This document shows, one piece after another, positions 1-9,416 of a stretch of 64,000 bases of DNA. The DNA is from an uncultured Mycoplasmatota bacterium (GTDB lineage Bacteria > Bacillota_I > Bacilli_A > RF39 > UBA660). Numbering within the stretch: position 1 is the stretch's first letter; each line of letters begins with the position of its first letter. The notes under the pieces are model-generated. The model was not told the origin of the DNA. It saw only the letters and a list, made by a program, of their open reading frames with translations, and searched no databases. The DNA lies in the NCBI GenBank assembly GCA_900553395.1, contig USDJ01000001.1, forward strand, positions 105,283 to 169,282, given 5' to 3'. The position numbers were made by a program, and so were the translations under genes.

Positions 1-7
1 ATAAATG

Positions 8-16
8 TGTTATAAT
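8..16 (+). promoter_or_regulatory. Extended -10 promoter of hpf
   Basis: A TG-n-TATAAT extended -10 element lies 23 bases before the hpf start codon. The -35 region is outside the window. Confidence 0.55.
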
Positions 17-38
17 GTACTTAGAAAGGGTTGATAAT

Positions 39-566
39 ATGAAGTTTAATATTCATGGAAAAAAAGTTGAAGCAACACAATCAATAAAGAATTACATAGA
101 AGAAAAAATAGGGAGGTTAGATAAATATTTTGAAAATCCTGATGATATAACCGCAACAGCTCTTATAAAACTAAGAGGTAATGATCAAGTAGTAGAAATT
201 ACTATAAATGCTAATACATTCATGGTAAGAGGTGAAGAAGCAAATAAAGACTTATATGCTTCTATAGACAAAGTATCTGATAAAATAGAACGTCAGATAA
301 GAAAAAATAAAACTAGAATGAAAAAGAGAATAGATAAAAATGCATTAAAAGGATTTGCTTTGGATTTCGAAGAACCAGAACAAAATGACAATGTAATAGT
401 TAAAAGAAAAGTTATAGAAGATAAACCAATGAGTGAAGAAGAAGCTATACTTCAGATGGAATTATTGGGTCATGAGTTCTTTGCATTTAGAAATATTGAT
501 ACTGATGATATAAATGTTTTATATAAAAGAAAAGATGGAGACTATGGTATCCTAGAAATTAAATAA
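39..566 (+). CDS. hpf: Long-form ribosome hibernation-promoting factor
   Basis: A 175-residue protein with the two parts of long-form HPF. An N-terminal S30AE domain (about 1-100) starts MKFNIHGKKVEAT and is rich in basic residues near position 85-100. A C-terminal dimerisation domain (about 118-175) has the usual VIEDKPMSEEEAILQMELLGHEFF-type pattern. In Bacillota this protein binds the decoding centre of idle ribosomes and pairs them into 100S dimers. The start at 39 follows an AGAAAGGG ribosome site; an upstream in-frame ATG at 15 lies before that site and is rejected. It precedes secA, as in Bacillus. The family call is very safe. Confidence 0.95.
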   Translation: MKFNIHGKKVEATQSIKNYIEEKIGRLDKYFENPDDITATALIKLRGNDQVVEITINANTFMVRGEEANKDLYASIDKVSDKIERQIRKNKTRMKKRIDKNALKGFALDFEEPEQNDNVIVKRKVIEDKPMSEEEAILQMELLGHEFFAFRNIDTDDINVLYKRKDGDYGILEIK

Positions 567-572
567 GACAAA

Positions 573-602
573 AAATTAAAGCTTTATGGCTTTAATTTTT
601 TA
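573..602 (+). terminator. Terminator after hpf
   Basis: TTAAAGC and GGCTTTAA form a hairpin with a short loop, followed by a T run directly after the hpf stop codon. Confidence 0.75.
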
Positions 603-687
603 ATGAATATTAAATGATTATATTACAATTTATACTATTATTTTGTTTGTTTTTTTGGTAAAATAGTATATATAAAGGAGAATATAT

Positions 688-3177
688 ATGAAATTATTTA
701 AAAGCATATTTAATCGTGAATATAAAGAATTAGAAAAATTTAAACATATTGCTGATCAAGTAATTTTATTAGACGAAGAATACTCTAAATTAACTGATAA
801 GCAACTAAAAAATAAAACTATAGAATTTAGAAAGAGACTAGAAAATGGTGAAACATTAGAAGATATAAAAGTAGAGGCCTTTGCTACTGCAAGAGAAGCT
901 GCTTATCGTGTAATAGGTGAGAAACCATACTATGTACAGATATTAGGTGGTCTTGCTATACATTATGGAAATATAGCAGAAATGAAAACAGGTGAAGGAA
1001 AAACATTAACATCTACAATGCCAGCATATCTTAATGCGTTATCTGGTGAAGGTGTCCATATAATTACTGTTAATGAATACCTAGCAGGACGTGATGCTAA
1101 CTGGATGGGAGAAATATATCGTTTCTTGGGCTTAACTGTTGGAATAAATTATAGAGAATTGTCACCATCAGAGAAAAGAGATGCTTATAACTGTGACATA
1201 ACATATTCTACAAATAATGAAATAGGTTTTGATTATTTGAGAGATAATATGGTAGTAAAAGCTAGTGATAGAGTAGCTAGACCATACAATTTTGCTATAA
1301 TCGACGAAGTGGATTCAGTATTAATAGATGAGGCTAGAACCCCATTAATTATATCAGGTGGATTCATGAAGTCAGCTAATCTATATACACAAACAGACAG
1401 GTTTGTAAAGAGCTTAAAAGAGAATGAAGGATATATATATGATGAAAAAACAAAAGCTGTATCACTTGATCAAACTGGTATAGAAAAGGCAGAAAAAGCA
1501 TTCTCTGTAGATAATTTATATGATATAAGTCATACTAATTTAGTACATTTTATAAATCAGGCTTTAAAAGCTAATTATGCTATGAAAATAGATGTTGATT
1601 ACGTAGTAAATGATGGTAAGATTGTTATAGTAGACCCTTTTACAGGAAGACTTATGCAAGGAAGAACTTATTCAGATGGATTACATCAAGCAATAGAAGC
1701 TAAAGAAGGCGTACAAATAAACGAAGAAACTAAAACTTTAGCAACTATTACTTTCCAAAACTTGTTTAGAATGTATAAGAAATTATCAGGAATGACGGGT
1801 ACTGCTAAAACAGAAGAAGAAGAATTTAGAGATATATATAATATGTATGTTATATGTATTCCAACAAATAAACCAGTAATACGTAAAGATTACGGAGATT
1901 TGTTATTTTCTACTAAAGAAGGAAAATATAAAGCTATAGTAAACGAAATAAAAGAAAGATATAAGAAAGGTCAACCAGTATTAGTAGGAACAGTAGCAGT
2001 TGAAACAAGTGAATTAATTAGTGAAAGATTAAAAAAGGCACATATTCCACACGAAGTTTTAAATGCTAAAAATCATGCAAGAGAAGCTGAAATAATAGCT
2101 AAAGCTGGAGAAAAAGGGTCTGTAACAATAGCAACTAATATGGCTGGACGTGGAACAGACATTAAAATAAATGATGAAGTAAAAGAATTAGGCGGACTAT
2201 TTGTTATTGGTACTGAGCGTCATGAATCAAGACGTATTGATAATCAGTTAAGAGGACGTTCAGGAAGACAAGGAGATCCTGGTGAGAGCCAATTCTGTGT
2301 ATCTTTTGAAGATGATTTGATGGTAAGATTTGGTACTGATAGAGCTAAATTAATGCTTCAAAGAATTGGATTTAGTGAAGATGTATCAATAAGAAATAAA
2401 ATGTTATCAAATTCAATAGAATCAGCTCAAAAAAGAGTTGAAGGAAACAACTTCGATATGAGAAAAACTTTACTTGAATATGATGACGTAATAAATGAAC
2501 AAAGAGTTATAATATATGAAAAGAGAAATCAATTATTAGACTCAGAATCCGTAAGAGACTTAGTATTAGAAATGTTTAAAAACTTTGTTGAAGATGTAGT
2601 TTACTCTCATTTAAATGAAGAAACTTTGGACAGAAATGATAAGTCTGAAATTTTAGAGGCAATAAATGATTTATTAAAAAATAAAGTTTCTTTTGATGAA
2701 ATAGAATATAAAAATTCAAAAGAAATGGTAGAATATTTATATCAAAAGTTATTAGATGAATACGAAAACAAAGTAAGCAGTGTTCCAGAAGAAGTTACTA
2801 GCGAATTTGAAAAAGCTATAATTTTAAGAGTAATAGACACATATTGGATGGAACATATAAATACGATGTCACATTTAAGAGAAGGTATTCACTTAAGAAG
2901 TTATGCTCAAAATAATCCATTAAGAGAATATAAGAGTGAAGGTTATTCTTTATTTGATGAATTGTTGTCAAAAATAGATGCCCAAGCAACAACATATTTA
3001 TTGAAGGCGGAAGTTAGACAAAATAGTGAACGCAAGAAAGTATCAGATAAAGTAACTACTAATGAAGATAAAGGTAAAACTAAAAAAACAGCTCCTAAAA
3101 GAGTTCAAAAAATAGGTAGAAATGAACCTTGTCCATGTGGCTCTGGTAAGAAATATAAACAATGTTGTGGAAAGTAA
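688..3177 (+). CDS. secA: Preprotein translocase ATPase SecA
   Basis: An 829-residue cytosolic motor that drives preproteins through SecYEG. Walker A reads MKTGEGKTLT (about residue 100), the DEAD-type Walker B reads IIDEVDSVLIDEAR, and helicase motif VI reads QLRGRSGRQGDPG. The C-terminus is a SEC-C zinc motif, CPCGSGKKYKQCCGK. Length and domain order are normal. Ribosome site AAAGGAG precedes the ATG. The last 54 bases, which encode the SEC-C motif, occur again at 7731-7784 and 11247-11300, so this gene end appears to be the attachment site of the elements downstream. The secA reading frame itself is intact. Confidence 0.98.
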   Translation: MKLFKSIFNREYKELEKFKHIADQVILLDEEYSKLTDKQLKNKTIEFRKRLENGETLEDIKVEAFATAREAAYRVIGEKPYYVQILGGLAIHYGNIAEMKTGEGKTLTSTMPAYLNALSGEGVHIITVNEYLAGRDANWMGEIYRFLGLTVGINYRELSPSEKRDAYNCDITYSTNNEIGFDYLRDNMVVKASDRVARPYNFAIIDEVDSVLIDEARTPLIISGGFMKSANLYTQTDRFVKSLKENEGYIYDEKTKAVSLDQTGIEKAEKAFSVDNLYDISHTNLVHFINQALKANYAMKIDVDYVVNDGKIVIVDPFTGRLMQGRTYSDGLHQAIEAKEGVQINEETKTLATITFQNLFRMYKKLSGMTGTAKTEEEEFRDIYNMYVICIPTNKPVIRKDYGDLLFSTKEGKYKAIVNEIKERYKKGQPVLVGTVAVETSELISERLKKAHIPHEVLNAKNHAREAEIIAKAGEKGSVTIATNMAGRGTDIKINDEVKELGGLFVIGTERHESRRIDNQLRGRSGRQGDPGESQFCVSFEDDLMVRFGTDRAKLMLQRIGFSEDVSIRNKMLSNSIESAQKRVEGNNFDMRKTLLEYDDVINEQRVIIYEKRNQLLDSESVRDLVLEMFKNFVEDVVYSHLNEETLDRNDKSEILEAINDLLKNKVSFDEIEYKNSKEMVEYLYQKLLDEYENKVSSVPEEVTSEFEKAIILRVIDTYWMEHINTMSHLREGIHLRSYAQNNPLREYKSEGYSLFDELLSKIDAQATTYLLKAEVRQNSERKKVSDKVTTNEDKGKTKKTAPKRVQKIGRNEPCPCGSGKKYKQCCGK
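3124..3177 (+). other. Inferred attachment site in the secA 3' end
   Basis: The final 18 codons of secA (EPCPCGSGKKYKQCCGK plus stop) are matched codon for codon by two downstream copies that differ mainly at silent or conservative positions. This is the pattern left when a tyrosine recombinase element inserts at the 3' end of a gene and supplies a replacement end. The site is inferred from the repeats; the recombination itself is not shown. Confidence 0.7.
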
Positions 3178-3275
3178 GATAAAATAAGGGGAAAAGTAAT
3201 TTTAGAAAAAAATGGCAAATTTGTTATTTGTCAACAGATTAAATAGAATGTGGACAAAATCCATTGAAAATAAAG

Positions 3276-3310
3276 GATGTTAACAAAAATAAATTTGTTG
3301 ACATCTTTTT
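3276..3310 (+). terminator. Terminator downstream of secA, inside element A
   Basis: GATGTTAACAAA and TTTGTTGACATC form a near-perfect 12-base-pair stem around a short A-rich loop, followed by TTTTT. It probably ends the secA transcript before the element's first gene. Confidence 0.75.
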
Positions 3311-3328
3311 AATTGAAAGGAGTATTTA

Positions 3329-4684
3329 ATGAGAAAAGTTTATATAAAGGGATATGTAAGTTATGAAGATGAGAATTACACATTTATATATGAAGAAGGA
3401 AAATTAACATTGATATCAGTGAATAATCATCAAACATTTTTTAGCGAATATAAATTTGTTGATGAGTTTAAAGGATTTACTATAGATGGGTTTGATATTA
3501 TTTTTTATATAAATAATAGTGTTTATTATAAAGATGGTTCATTTATTTGTTCACCAAGATGCATATTTATTTCTAGAAATAAGGAATATAAACTTACTGG
3601 TATGAAATTCGATACCTTAAGATTTTCTGGTGGAATATTAAATAGATTTTATACTAATAGGAATATGATTGAGTTTGACCCTAAAGAAAAAGATTATTTT
3701 AAATTTAAAGAAGTAGAAGAAACTATTTCAGAAGAATATGTAAATTTAAATGGCGATAAAACTCAATTTGAATTTAGTATAATGAAACCAGGTTGGAAAG
3801 ATGATGGAGCAATAACATTTAATAATTATGATTCACTATTAAGAATTAAATATGAAACGGCAAAAGATTACAAATCCATAATAAAAGATGTAAATAGTGT
3901 TGATAAATTTTTTAAATTCTCTGCTAATAGAGTGGACATTTCTTTTGATGAGGCTTTTTTGGAACTAAAAAAAGATGATGGCAAATTTGAAAAAACTGTT
4001 GAAATAATAATTCCATATATGACTAATAATGAAATAAATAAAGATTTGCTAGATTATGTTATATTTAAAGATTATTTAGATCAAATATTTAAATTTCTAG
4101 ATAATTGTGACTATATCTTTAGTATTATACCTGATAATAATAAATCATTTGGAAATATATCAAATAAAGATTATTGTGCTGGATTTTCATGTTTTGAATC
4201 TATATATCAATATGTTCATGGTAATAAAAATGAATTAGGAACTTCGAAAGAAGAATTAGCATTAGGAGAAGTTAAAGAAGAAATATTACCTTTATTAAGA
4301 ACACTTGATGACAAGTACAATGGAAATAATAAAACAAAGAGGGATTTTATAAAAAGATTTATTAAGATTATTTCTACTGCTAATTTGAAACTAGAAAAAT
4401 GTATATTTAATGAATTGGGGAAAAAAGATTTTATACTTGAAAGCATATATTATAAAAGAAGAAACAAAATAAAAGAATATGGTTTATTTGCTTCAGTAAA
4501 AAAAGCAGTAGATGATAGAGATGACATCACACATAATAATACTGTTAGATTAGATGGTATTTCAATAGGAATATATGAGATGCTTTTGAAGTTAAATTAT
4601 GCAATGATTATGGATTATATTGGAGTTTCTGTTGAAACATATGGAGATAGAATACAGTATTTAAGTTTAAGAAATATTATTTAA
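3329..4684 (+). CDS. ApeA-like HEPN-domain protein, probable defence gene
   Basis: A 451-residue protein. Residues 1-250 are beta-rich with repeated aromatic and charged stretches, like the N-terminal domain of ApeA-type proteins. The C-terminal third is helical and contains RDDITH at about 395-400, which fits the Rx4-6H signature of HEPN ribonucleases. ApeA-family proteins are known anti-phage effectors thought to cleave RNA on infection. It is the first cargo gene of a secA-anchored element, a typical place for defence genes. Ribosome site AAAGGAG precedes the ATG. The HEPN motif is seen; the ApeA assignment and defence role are inferred from layout and length. Confidence 0.55.
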   Translation: MRKVYIKGYVSYEDENYTFIYEEGKLTLISVNNHQTFFSEYKFVDEFKGFTIDGFDIIFYINNSVYYKDGSFICSPRCIFISRNKEYKLTGMKFDTLRFSGGILNRFYTNRNMIEFDPKEKDYFKFKEVEETISEEYVNLNGDKTQFEFSIMKPGWKDDGAITFNNYDSLLRIKYETAKDYKSIIKDVNSVDKFFKFSANRVDISFDEAFLELKKDDGKFEKTVEIIIPYMTNNEINKDLLDYVIFKDYLDQIFKFLDNCDYIFSIIPDNNKSFGNISNKDYCAGFSCFESIYQYVHGNKNELGTSKEELALGEVKEEILPLLRTLDDKYNGNNKTKRDFIKRFIKIISTANLKLEKCIFNELGKKDFILESIYYKRRNKIKEYGLFASVKKAVDDRDDITHNNTVRLDGISIGIYEMLLKLNYAMIMDYIGVSVETYGDRIQYLSLRNII

Positions 4685-4689
4685 TAATA

Positions 4690-4718
4690 GGATACTATGA
4701 AAGTAGTATTCTTTTTTT
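4690..4718 (+). terminator. Terminator after the HEPN gene
   Basis: GGATACT and AGTATTC can pair (one G-T pair) around a short loop and are followed by seven Ts. Confidence 0.55.
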
Positions 4719-4755
4719 GATGTAAAATAATAAAAAGAAATGGAGAGTGATATAA

Positions 4756-5978
4756 ATGATTAGTATTAGAAAGAGGGGCAATGTATATCAATATTGTTTT
4801 GATGCAGGTAAAGTAAATGGAAAAAGAAAACAAATAACTAAATCAGGCTTTAGAACTAAAAATGAAGCATATATAGCAGGTCAAAAGGCATATAATAAAT
4901 TTATTAATGGAGATAATACAAAAGAAAGTAATATGTTATATTCTGAATATTTAGATTATTGGATGAGTGAGTACTTTGAAATTAATTATAAGTATTCCAC
5001 AGCAAAAAGATATAAAGAATCTTTTGGTAATATAAAAAAGGAATTAGGTAATTATAAATTATCAGTGATAACTTCATATATGCTTAATCAAGCATTATTA
5101 AGGTTATATCAAACATCAACTACTAAAGAAGCATTAAGAAATTATCAAAAAGTAATTAAAAGTTCATTAAGAGATGCGACATATTATTTTGGATTTATTA
5201 AAAATAATCCAGCAAGTGATTTACAAATCCCTAGAGTATTGTCATTTGAATTAAAAAAAACGATGTAGGACATGTCTATATAAACGAAGAAATAAATATT
5301 ATTTTAAATAGATTTAAAAATAATAAAGTGTTTATATGTGCATTCCTTACTGCTTGTTATACAGGAATGAGAACAAGAGAATTATTTGCTTTAACTTGGG
5401 GAGATATAGATTTAGATAATCGGGTTATTAAAATAAATAAAACGGTATATGTAAAAGATAAAGCAGAAAATGGTAGATAGTATTTAGGTACTACTAAAAC
5501 AATAGGTAGTCAAAGAGAAGTTTATATATCTGATACTTTATATTCAATTTTATTGAATTATAAGAAATTACGAAATAATTATAAGAAACAACAAGGTAAA
5601 AACTATAAGAAATATGTTTTAGAAGAAGTAAAAAATAAATACGGTAAGTTAGTAGAATATAAAATCGTAGAATGTAATTCCAAACACAATAGAGTAGAAA
5701 TGGTGTTTACTAGAAAAGATGGAACTTATTCGGGAACAGATATTATTAGGTATCCATTTAGAATAATTCATCATGAATTAGAGATTCAATGTAGATTTTA
5801 TGATTTAAGAGGAAGTTTTGCTACTATTAGTTTAAGAAATGGATGTGAAATAAAAGATATTGCTGAAGTATTAGGCCATAAAAGAATAGAAACAACTGAA
5901 AAATATTATATTTTTAGTACTGAAAATGATAAAATGAATGTTATTATTAATTTTAATAAAAATCGTAATGATTTTTAA
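4756..5978 (+). pseudogene. Tyrosine integrase, broken by a frameshift and a stop
   Basis: Residues encoded from 4756 form an AP2-like arm-binding domain and a SAM-like core-binding domain. A frameshift in an eight-A run near 5255-5262 ends this frame. The next frame carries the first catalytic arginine region (TGMRTRELFALTWGDID) and is interrupted by TAG at about 5478. The last part (5553-5978) holds YDLRGSFAT, LGHKRIETTEKYY and the nucleophile tyrosine. The Y in place of the usual H of HxxR also occurs in some integrases of this type. Rejoined, the protein would be about 400 residues, a normal Tn916/phage-type integrase. It should be inactive as sequenced. Confidence 0.85.
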
Positions 5979-6007
5979 TTGGCTTCATTGTTAAAATAAG
6001 GTAATAA

Positions 6008-6016
6008 TGATATAAT
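6008..6016 (+). promoter_or_regulatory. Extended -10 promoter of the Doc operon
   Basis: TGATATAAT lies about 33 bases upstream of the ATG at 6049, with an AAGGAGG ribosome site between. No convincing -35 box was seen. Confidence 0.45.
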
Positions 6017-6048
6017 AAATATAATTATTTGACTCAAGGAGGTAAAAA

Positions 6049-7074
6049 ATGGCAAAAGATTTAACAAATTCAAAAATAGATAGACAAAATATTTTAAATA
6101 ATAACTTTGCAATAAATGAAATAGAAAAAGCATGTGATTTAAAAGGAATATTGTTTGAAGATAAAATCGCTTTTACAAAAGAACAAATAGCCTCTTTTTA
6201 TGAAATTGATATAAGAACAGTTGAAAGATATTTAGAAGAAAATAAAGAGGAATTTAATGAAAATGGTTACGAAGTATTAAAAGGAACAAGGTTAAAGAGG
6301 TTTATAGAAATCTTTAATAACCAAGGTACCGACATTAATGTCGGTACCATTCCAAAAGCAACCACAGTTTTAGGTGTTTTCGATTTTAGAGCCTTTTTGA
6401 ATATGGGCATGCTATTAGTAGAAAGTGAAAAAGCAAAAATTATACGTCAAAATATTTTAGATATTGTAATAGATACTATAAATGTTAAAACAGGTGGTGC
6501 CACTAAATATATAAATCAAAGAGATGAAGATTTCTTAAATTCGTGGTTTGATGAAGAAAATTATAGAAGAGAATTTACCGATGCTTTAAATAATTATGTT
6601 GCGATGGGAAATATAAAGTATGCAATATACACAGATAAAATATATGAAAGCATTTTTAGGGAAAAAGCCTCAGAATACAGAAGTATTCTTAAATTAGAAA
6701 AAAAAGATAAGACTAGAGATACATTTTATTCTGAAGTTCTTGATCTTATAGCATCTTATGAAACCGGATTAGCAGAAGTAATTACCAATAAATTTAATGA
6801 ATTAGGAAGACAATTAACTCCGTGTGAAACTGATGAATTGTTTAGTGATTTTGAAAAACAATCATTATATAAACCATTAATTAATAAAGTACGTATTAAA
6901 ATGTCTAGTAGGGATTTTGCATTTAGAGATGCACTACACATAAAATTACAAAACTATATTACACCATTAGAAGCAAATGAATATGAAAGATTTCTTGGAG
7001 AAAAAAGTGAAGATTTGAAAGAAAGATTAGAAGAGGCAAAAGATGTTTTTGAACGCTTAAAGGAGAGAGAATAA
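6049..7074 (+). CDS. DNA-binding partner of a Doc-type toxin (RhuM/COG3943-like)
   Basis: A 341-residue protein. Residues about 30-85 include TKEQIASFYEIDIRTVERYL, a likely helix-turn-helix. The middle (about 110-160) contains DFRAFLNMGMLLVESEKAKIIRQ, similar to RhuM-type proteins often found beside Fic/Doc genes. The C-terminus (about 320-341) is a charged helix. Its stop codon overlaps the start of the Doc gene by one base (TAATG), so the two are translationally coupled. It may act as antitoxin or operon regulator; this is inferred from position, since classical Phd antitoxins are much shorter. Confidence 0.6.
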   Translation: MAKDLTNSKIDRQNILNNNFAINEIEKACDLKGILFEDKIAFTKEQIASFYEIDIRTVERYLEENKEEFNENGYEVLKGTRLKRFIEIFNNQGTDINVGTIPKATTVLGVFDFRAFLNMGMLLVESEKAKIIRQNILDIVIDTINVKTGGATKYINQRDEDFLNSWFDEENYRREFTDALNNYVAMGNIKYAIYTDKIYESIFREKASEYRSILKLEKKDKTRDTFYSEVLDLIASYETGLAEVITNKFNELGRQLTPCETDELFSDFEKQSLYKPLINKVRIKMSSRDFAFRDALHIKLQNYITPLEANEYERFLGEKSEDLKERLEEAKDVFERLKERE

Positions 7075-7520
7075 TGTATTATATTACTAGTGAACAAGCT
7101 AAAAGCATTCATAAAACAACAATTGAAGTAAGTGGTGGAGGAATAACAGATATTATACATTTTGGACAGTTAGAATCAGTTTTACAAAATATTCAAAATG
7201 ATGAATATTATCCTACGTTTGTAGATAAATTAACTCATTTATTTTATTGCACTTGTCAGTTTCACTGTTTTGCTGATGGAAATAAGAGACTTGCTTTATC
7301 TTTAAGTACACAATTTCTTTTACTTAATGGTTATTTAAAAATCGCTTCAAAATTTATTGTAGATATGGAAAACATTAGTTATCATGTTGCAGCTGGAAAA
7401 ATTAGTAAAGAATTCTTGCATGAAATATTTGAATCATATTTTGATGGAACTTTTGAATCAGAAACAATGAAGTTAAAAATTTATGAAGCAATAGCAGAAG
7501 ATAGTTTAGTTAATATATAA
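7074..7520 (+). CDS. Doc-family (Fic fold) toxin
   Basis: A 148-residue protein with the Fic/Doc active-site motif HCFADGNKR at about residues 63-71 (family form HxFxDxNKR). Doc toxins phosphorylate EF-Tu, whereas typical Fic enzymes with GNGR add AMP; the K after GN favours the Doc side. The length is normal for Doc (about 125-150). It overlaps the upstream regulator by one base and is the last gene before the second secA-tail copy, so it is the right-end cargo of element A. The active-site residues are intact. Confidence 0.75.
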   Translation: MYYITSEQAKSIHKTTIEVSGGGITDIIHFGQLESVLQNIQNDEYYPTFVDKLTHLFYCTCQFHCFADGNKRLALSLSTQFLLLNGYLKIASKFIVDMENISYHVAAGKISKEFLHEIFESYFDGTFESETMKLKIYEAIAEDSLVNI

Positions 7521-7580
7521 AGGATTAATCGTACATTGGATAAAAAATGAAAATATGATATATTCATATCAAGTGAACGG

Positions 7581-7608
7581 ATGTGGACAATGTCCACAAT
7601 ATGTCCAC
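7581..7608 (+). repeat. Inverted GTGGACA repeats at the right end of element A
   Basis: GTGGACA occurs once in direct and twice in inverted orientation within 28 bases. ATGTGGACAA is also present at 3248-3257 near the left end. Such repeats at both ends could be integrase or accessory-protein arm sites. Confidence 0.4.
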
Positions 7609-7730
7609 GTTGGAGAAATACTTATGGTACAGGTAATATCATAAATACAAATAATATAGATGTTACCTAGTCTGATAAATAAGGAAATACGAATAATACT
7701 ATAAGTATAAATAGTATTGATAATATGGGA

Positions 7731-7784
7731 GCATCCACTACATGTGGAAGTGGCAAAAAGTACAAAAACTGTTGTGGTAAATAG
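7731..7784 (+). repeat. Second copy of the secA 3' end (SEC-C codons)
   Basis: Eighteen codons reading ASTTCGSGKKYKNCCGK plus stop match the end of secA in register, including the stop position. There is no start codon or ribosome site, so it is not a gene. It marks the right boundary of element A and the left boundary of element B. Confidence 0.8.
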
Positions 7785-7943
7785 TAGTAAAATCAAGGGC
7801 TTGCGAAGATTTGTGAAAACAAAAAAATCGTAAAATAATGCAAATGGTTGCAATTTGTTTGCAAACAAAATAAAAAAAACATAAAAGCCGTGAAACCCTT
7901 ATAAATAAAGGAAATCTTTTGCAAACAATTTATGCAAACAAAT

Positions 7944-7970
7944 AAAAGTCAGCATTCGTGCTGGCTTTTT
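7944..7970 (+). terminator. Terminator near the left end of element B
   Basis: AAAAGTCAGCA and TGCTGGCTTTTT pair around a TTCG loop (one G-T pair), an intrinsic terminator of classical form. The bases between 7785 and 7943 hold no gene; they contain GCAAAC-type repeats. Confidence 0.7.
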
Positions 7971-7977
7971 CATTATA

Positions 7978-8351
7978 GAAAAAAATAATAAGATTTTATT
8001 ATATTTAAAAAAAAGAGATGATGCTTTTGAGTTACCCGGGGGATATGTTTTAGAAAATAAAGATTTATATGATTCTGTGGTTTTTCATGTGAAAGAACAA
8101 ATCGGTCTTGGAGTAGAAAAAAGGATATTAGAATTGTTCATATTATGCATTACCCATTAGGGAAAAAATTATACATTTTATTAAAAACAAAAAAGTTTAA
8201 TGGAAAATTGGAAAACAAAATTCCGATGGAATATTCTGATATAAAATGGTTTGATTATAATCATTTACCTAAGAAACTACACAAAAAATTATTTAAAAGT
8301 TTTAAGGAAATAGAAGAGGGGGTATTTTACAGTGAGTATGTTAAAAAATAA
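7978..8351 (+). pseudogene. NUDIX hydrolase remnant
   Basis: The reading frame from 7978 encodes KILLYLKKRDDAFELPGGY followed by a poor match to the NUDIX box (the conserved glutamates and the REUxEE core are largely lost). It then needs a frame change near 8130 to join the C-terminal part (8145-8351), which contains KWFDYNHLPKKLH, typical of a NUDIX end. There is no start codon near the front. It appears to be the decayed first gene of the cassette that follows. Confidence 0.55.
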
Positions 8352-9414
8352 TTATTACTATAATATCAGAGAAGAAATTTTTGGTGCAACTGCTTTTGAT
8401 TTGGTGAAAGGAAAAAGATATTATATTGATAAAAAAGAATTGGCAAATTTATACAATAATGAACTTTTACCTAGCGATATTTGTAGAGAAAAGGTAGATA
8501 TTAATAGGATAAAAATAATAAAAATAAGGCCAGGCGAAAAAACAAAAAATTTTTCTTTCGCCGATACTGTGTTTATTGAAGTTACTAGAAAATGCAATTT
8601 AAGATGTAGTCATTGCTTGAATAATTCTGGTGTTTTATTAGAAAAAGAAATGACTCATGAAGAAATATTAAATTTAGTTGATTCTTTGGTTGAATCTGGT
8701 ATACAAGATATTAGATTTACTGGTGGTGAAGCACTAACAAGTAATTATATATATGATTATATTTCGTATGCTTTAAGTAAGGAAGTTGCAGTATCATTAG
8801 CAAGTAATGGTACATTAATTAATGCAGAAGTTGCTAAGAAGCTTGCTACAGTGGGTCTTAAAAAATGCGTAATAAGTATTGATGGAACAAAAAAATTCAA
8901 TGATATGATAAGAGGCAAAGGTGCTTATGATAGAAAGTTAAAAGCAATTAAATATTTAAAGACCAATAATATAGATGTTCGTATTAATTCTGTTGTTTTA
9001 AAAAGTAATATAGATGATATTATAAAACTTGCAGAAAATATGGATAAAATGAAAATAAAAATGTACATTAGAAGATTTGTTAATTCCGGAAGAGGTGCAA
9101 ATTTAAAAATATGTGGCTAAATTATCATGATTATGAGTATCTAAGAAATCAACTTTGTAATATTTTGAAAAATGTATACGTAGATGGACATTATTTACAT
9201 ATGGTGATGGTGTTAAGTTAAGAATGGATTTTTGGCAGCTCAGGGCTTTAAGCCTATAAGTAACATAAGAAAAATAGAAAATTGGAAAAAATTTTGGTAT
9301 GATATTCAAAATGAAAAACAATTAATATCATTAAGAAAAATAGGAGAAAATAAGAAAACTCAATCATATTGTTTAGCTAATATTTTCAAGGAAAATAATT
9401 CAAAGGAGGAATAA
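8332..9414 (+). pseudogene. Radical SAM (SPASM-type) enzyme, internally broken
   Basis: The first 262 codons carry the 4Fe-4S binding motif CNLRCSHC at about residues 87-94 and FTGGEAL of the SAM site, in a normal half-barrel. The frame stops at 9118. Continuation in other frames (9120-9220, then 9232-9414 with AAQGFKPISNIRK) matches the C-terminal part of radical SAM/SPASM proteins, but the cysteine-rich segment expected between them is missing, so there is a deletion as well as a frameshift. The full-length ancestor would be about 370-400 residues. Its neighbours are NUDIX and kinase genes. The substrate is unknown. Confidence 0.75.
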
Positions 9415-9416
9415 AT

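Larger units (their letters stand above)
3178..7784 (+). mobile_element. Integrative element A at the secA 3' end
   Basis: The segment between the secA stop codon and the second secA-tail copy contains a tyrosine integrase pseudogene, a HEPN-type protein and a Doc-type toxin operon. The ten-base sequence ATGTGGACAA occurs near both ends (3248 and 7581), with inverted copies of GTGGACA at the right end, and these could be integrase arm sites. The integrase is broken, so the element is probably immobile unless helped in trans. Its boundaries are inferred from the repeated SEC-C codons. Confidence 0.7.

Noticed and set aside
7731..7784. Separate small SEC-C protein genes at 7731 and 11247
   Set aside because: No start codon or ribosome site; the codons match the secA end in register including the stop, so they are attachment-site copies.
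7569..7868. Reverse-strand ORF of 99 codons across the element A/B boundary
   Set aside because: It covers the secA-tail copy and arm repeats, with no family pattern or ribosome site.
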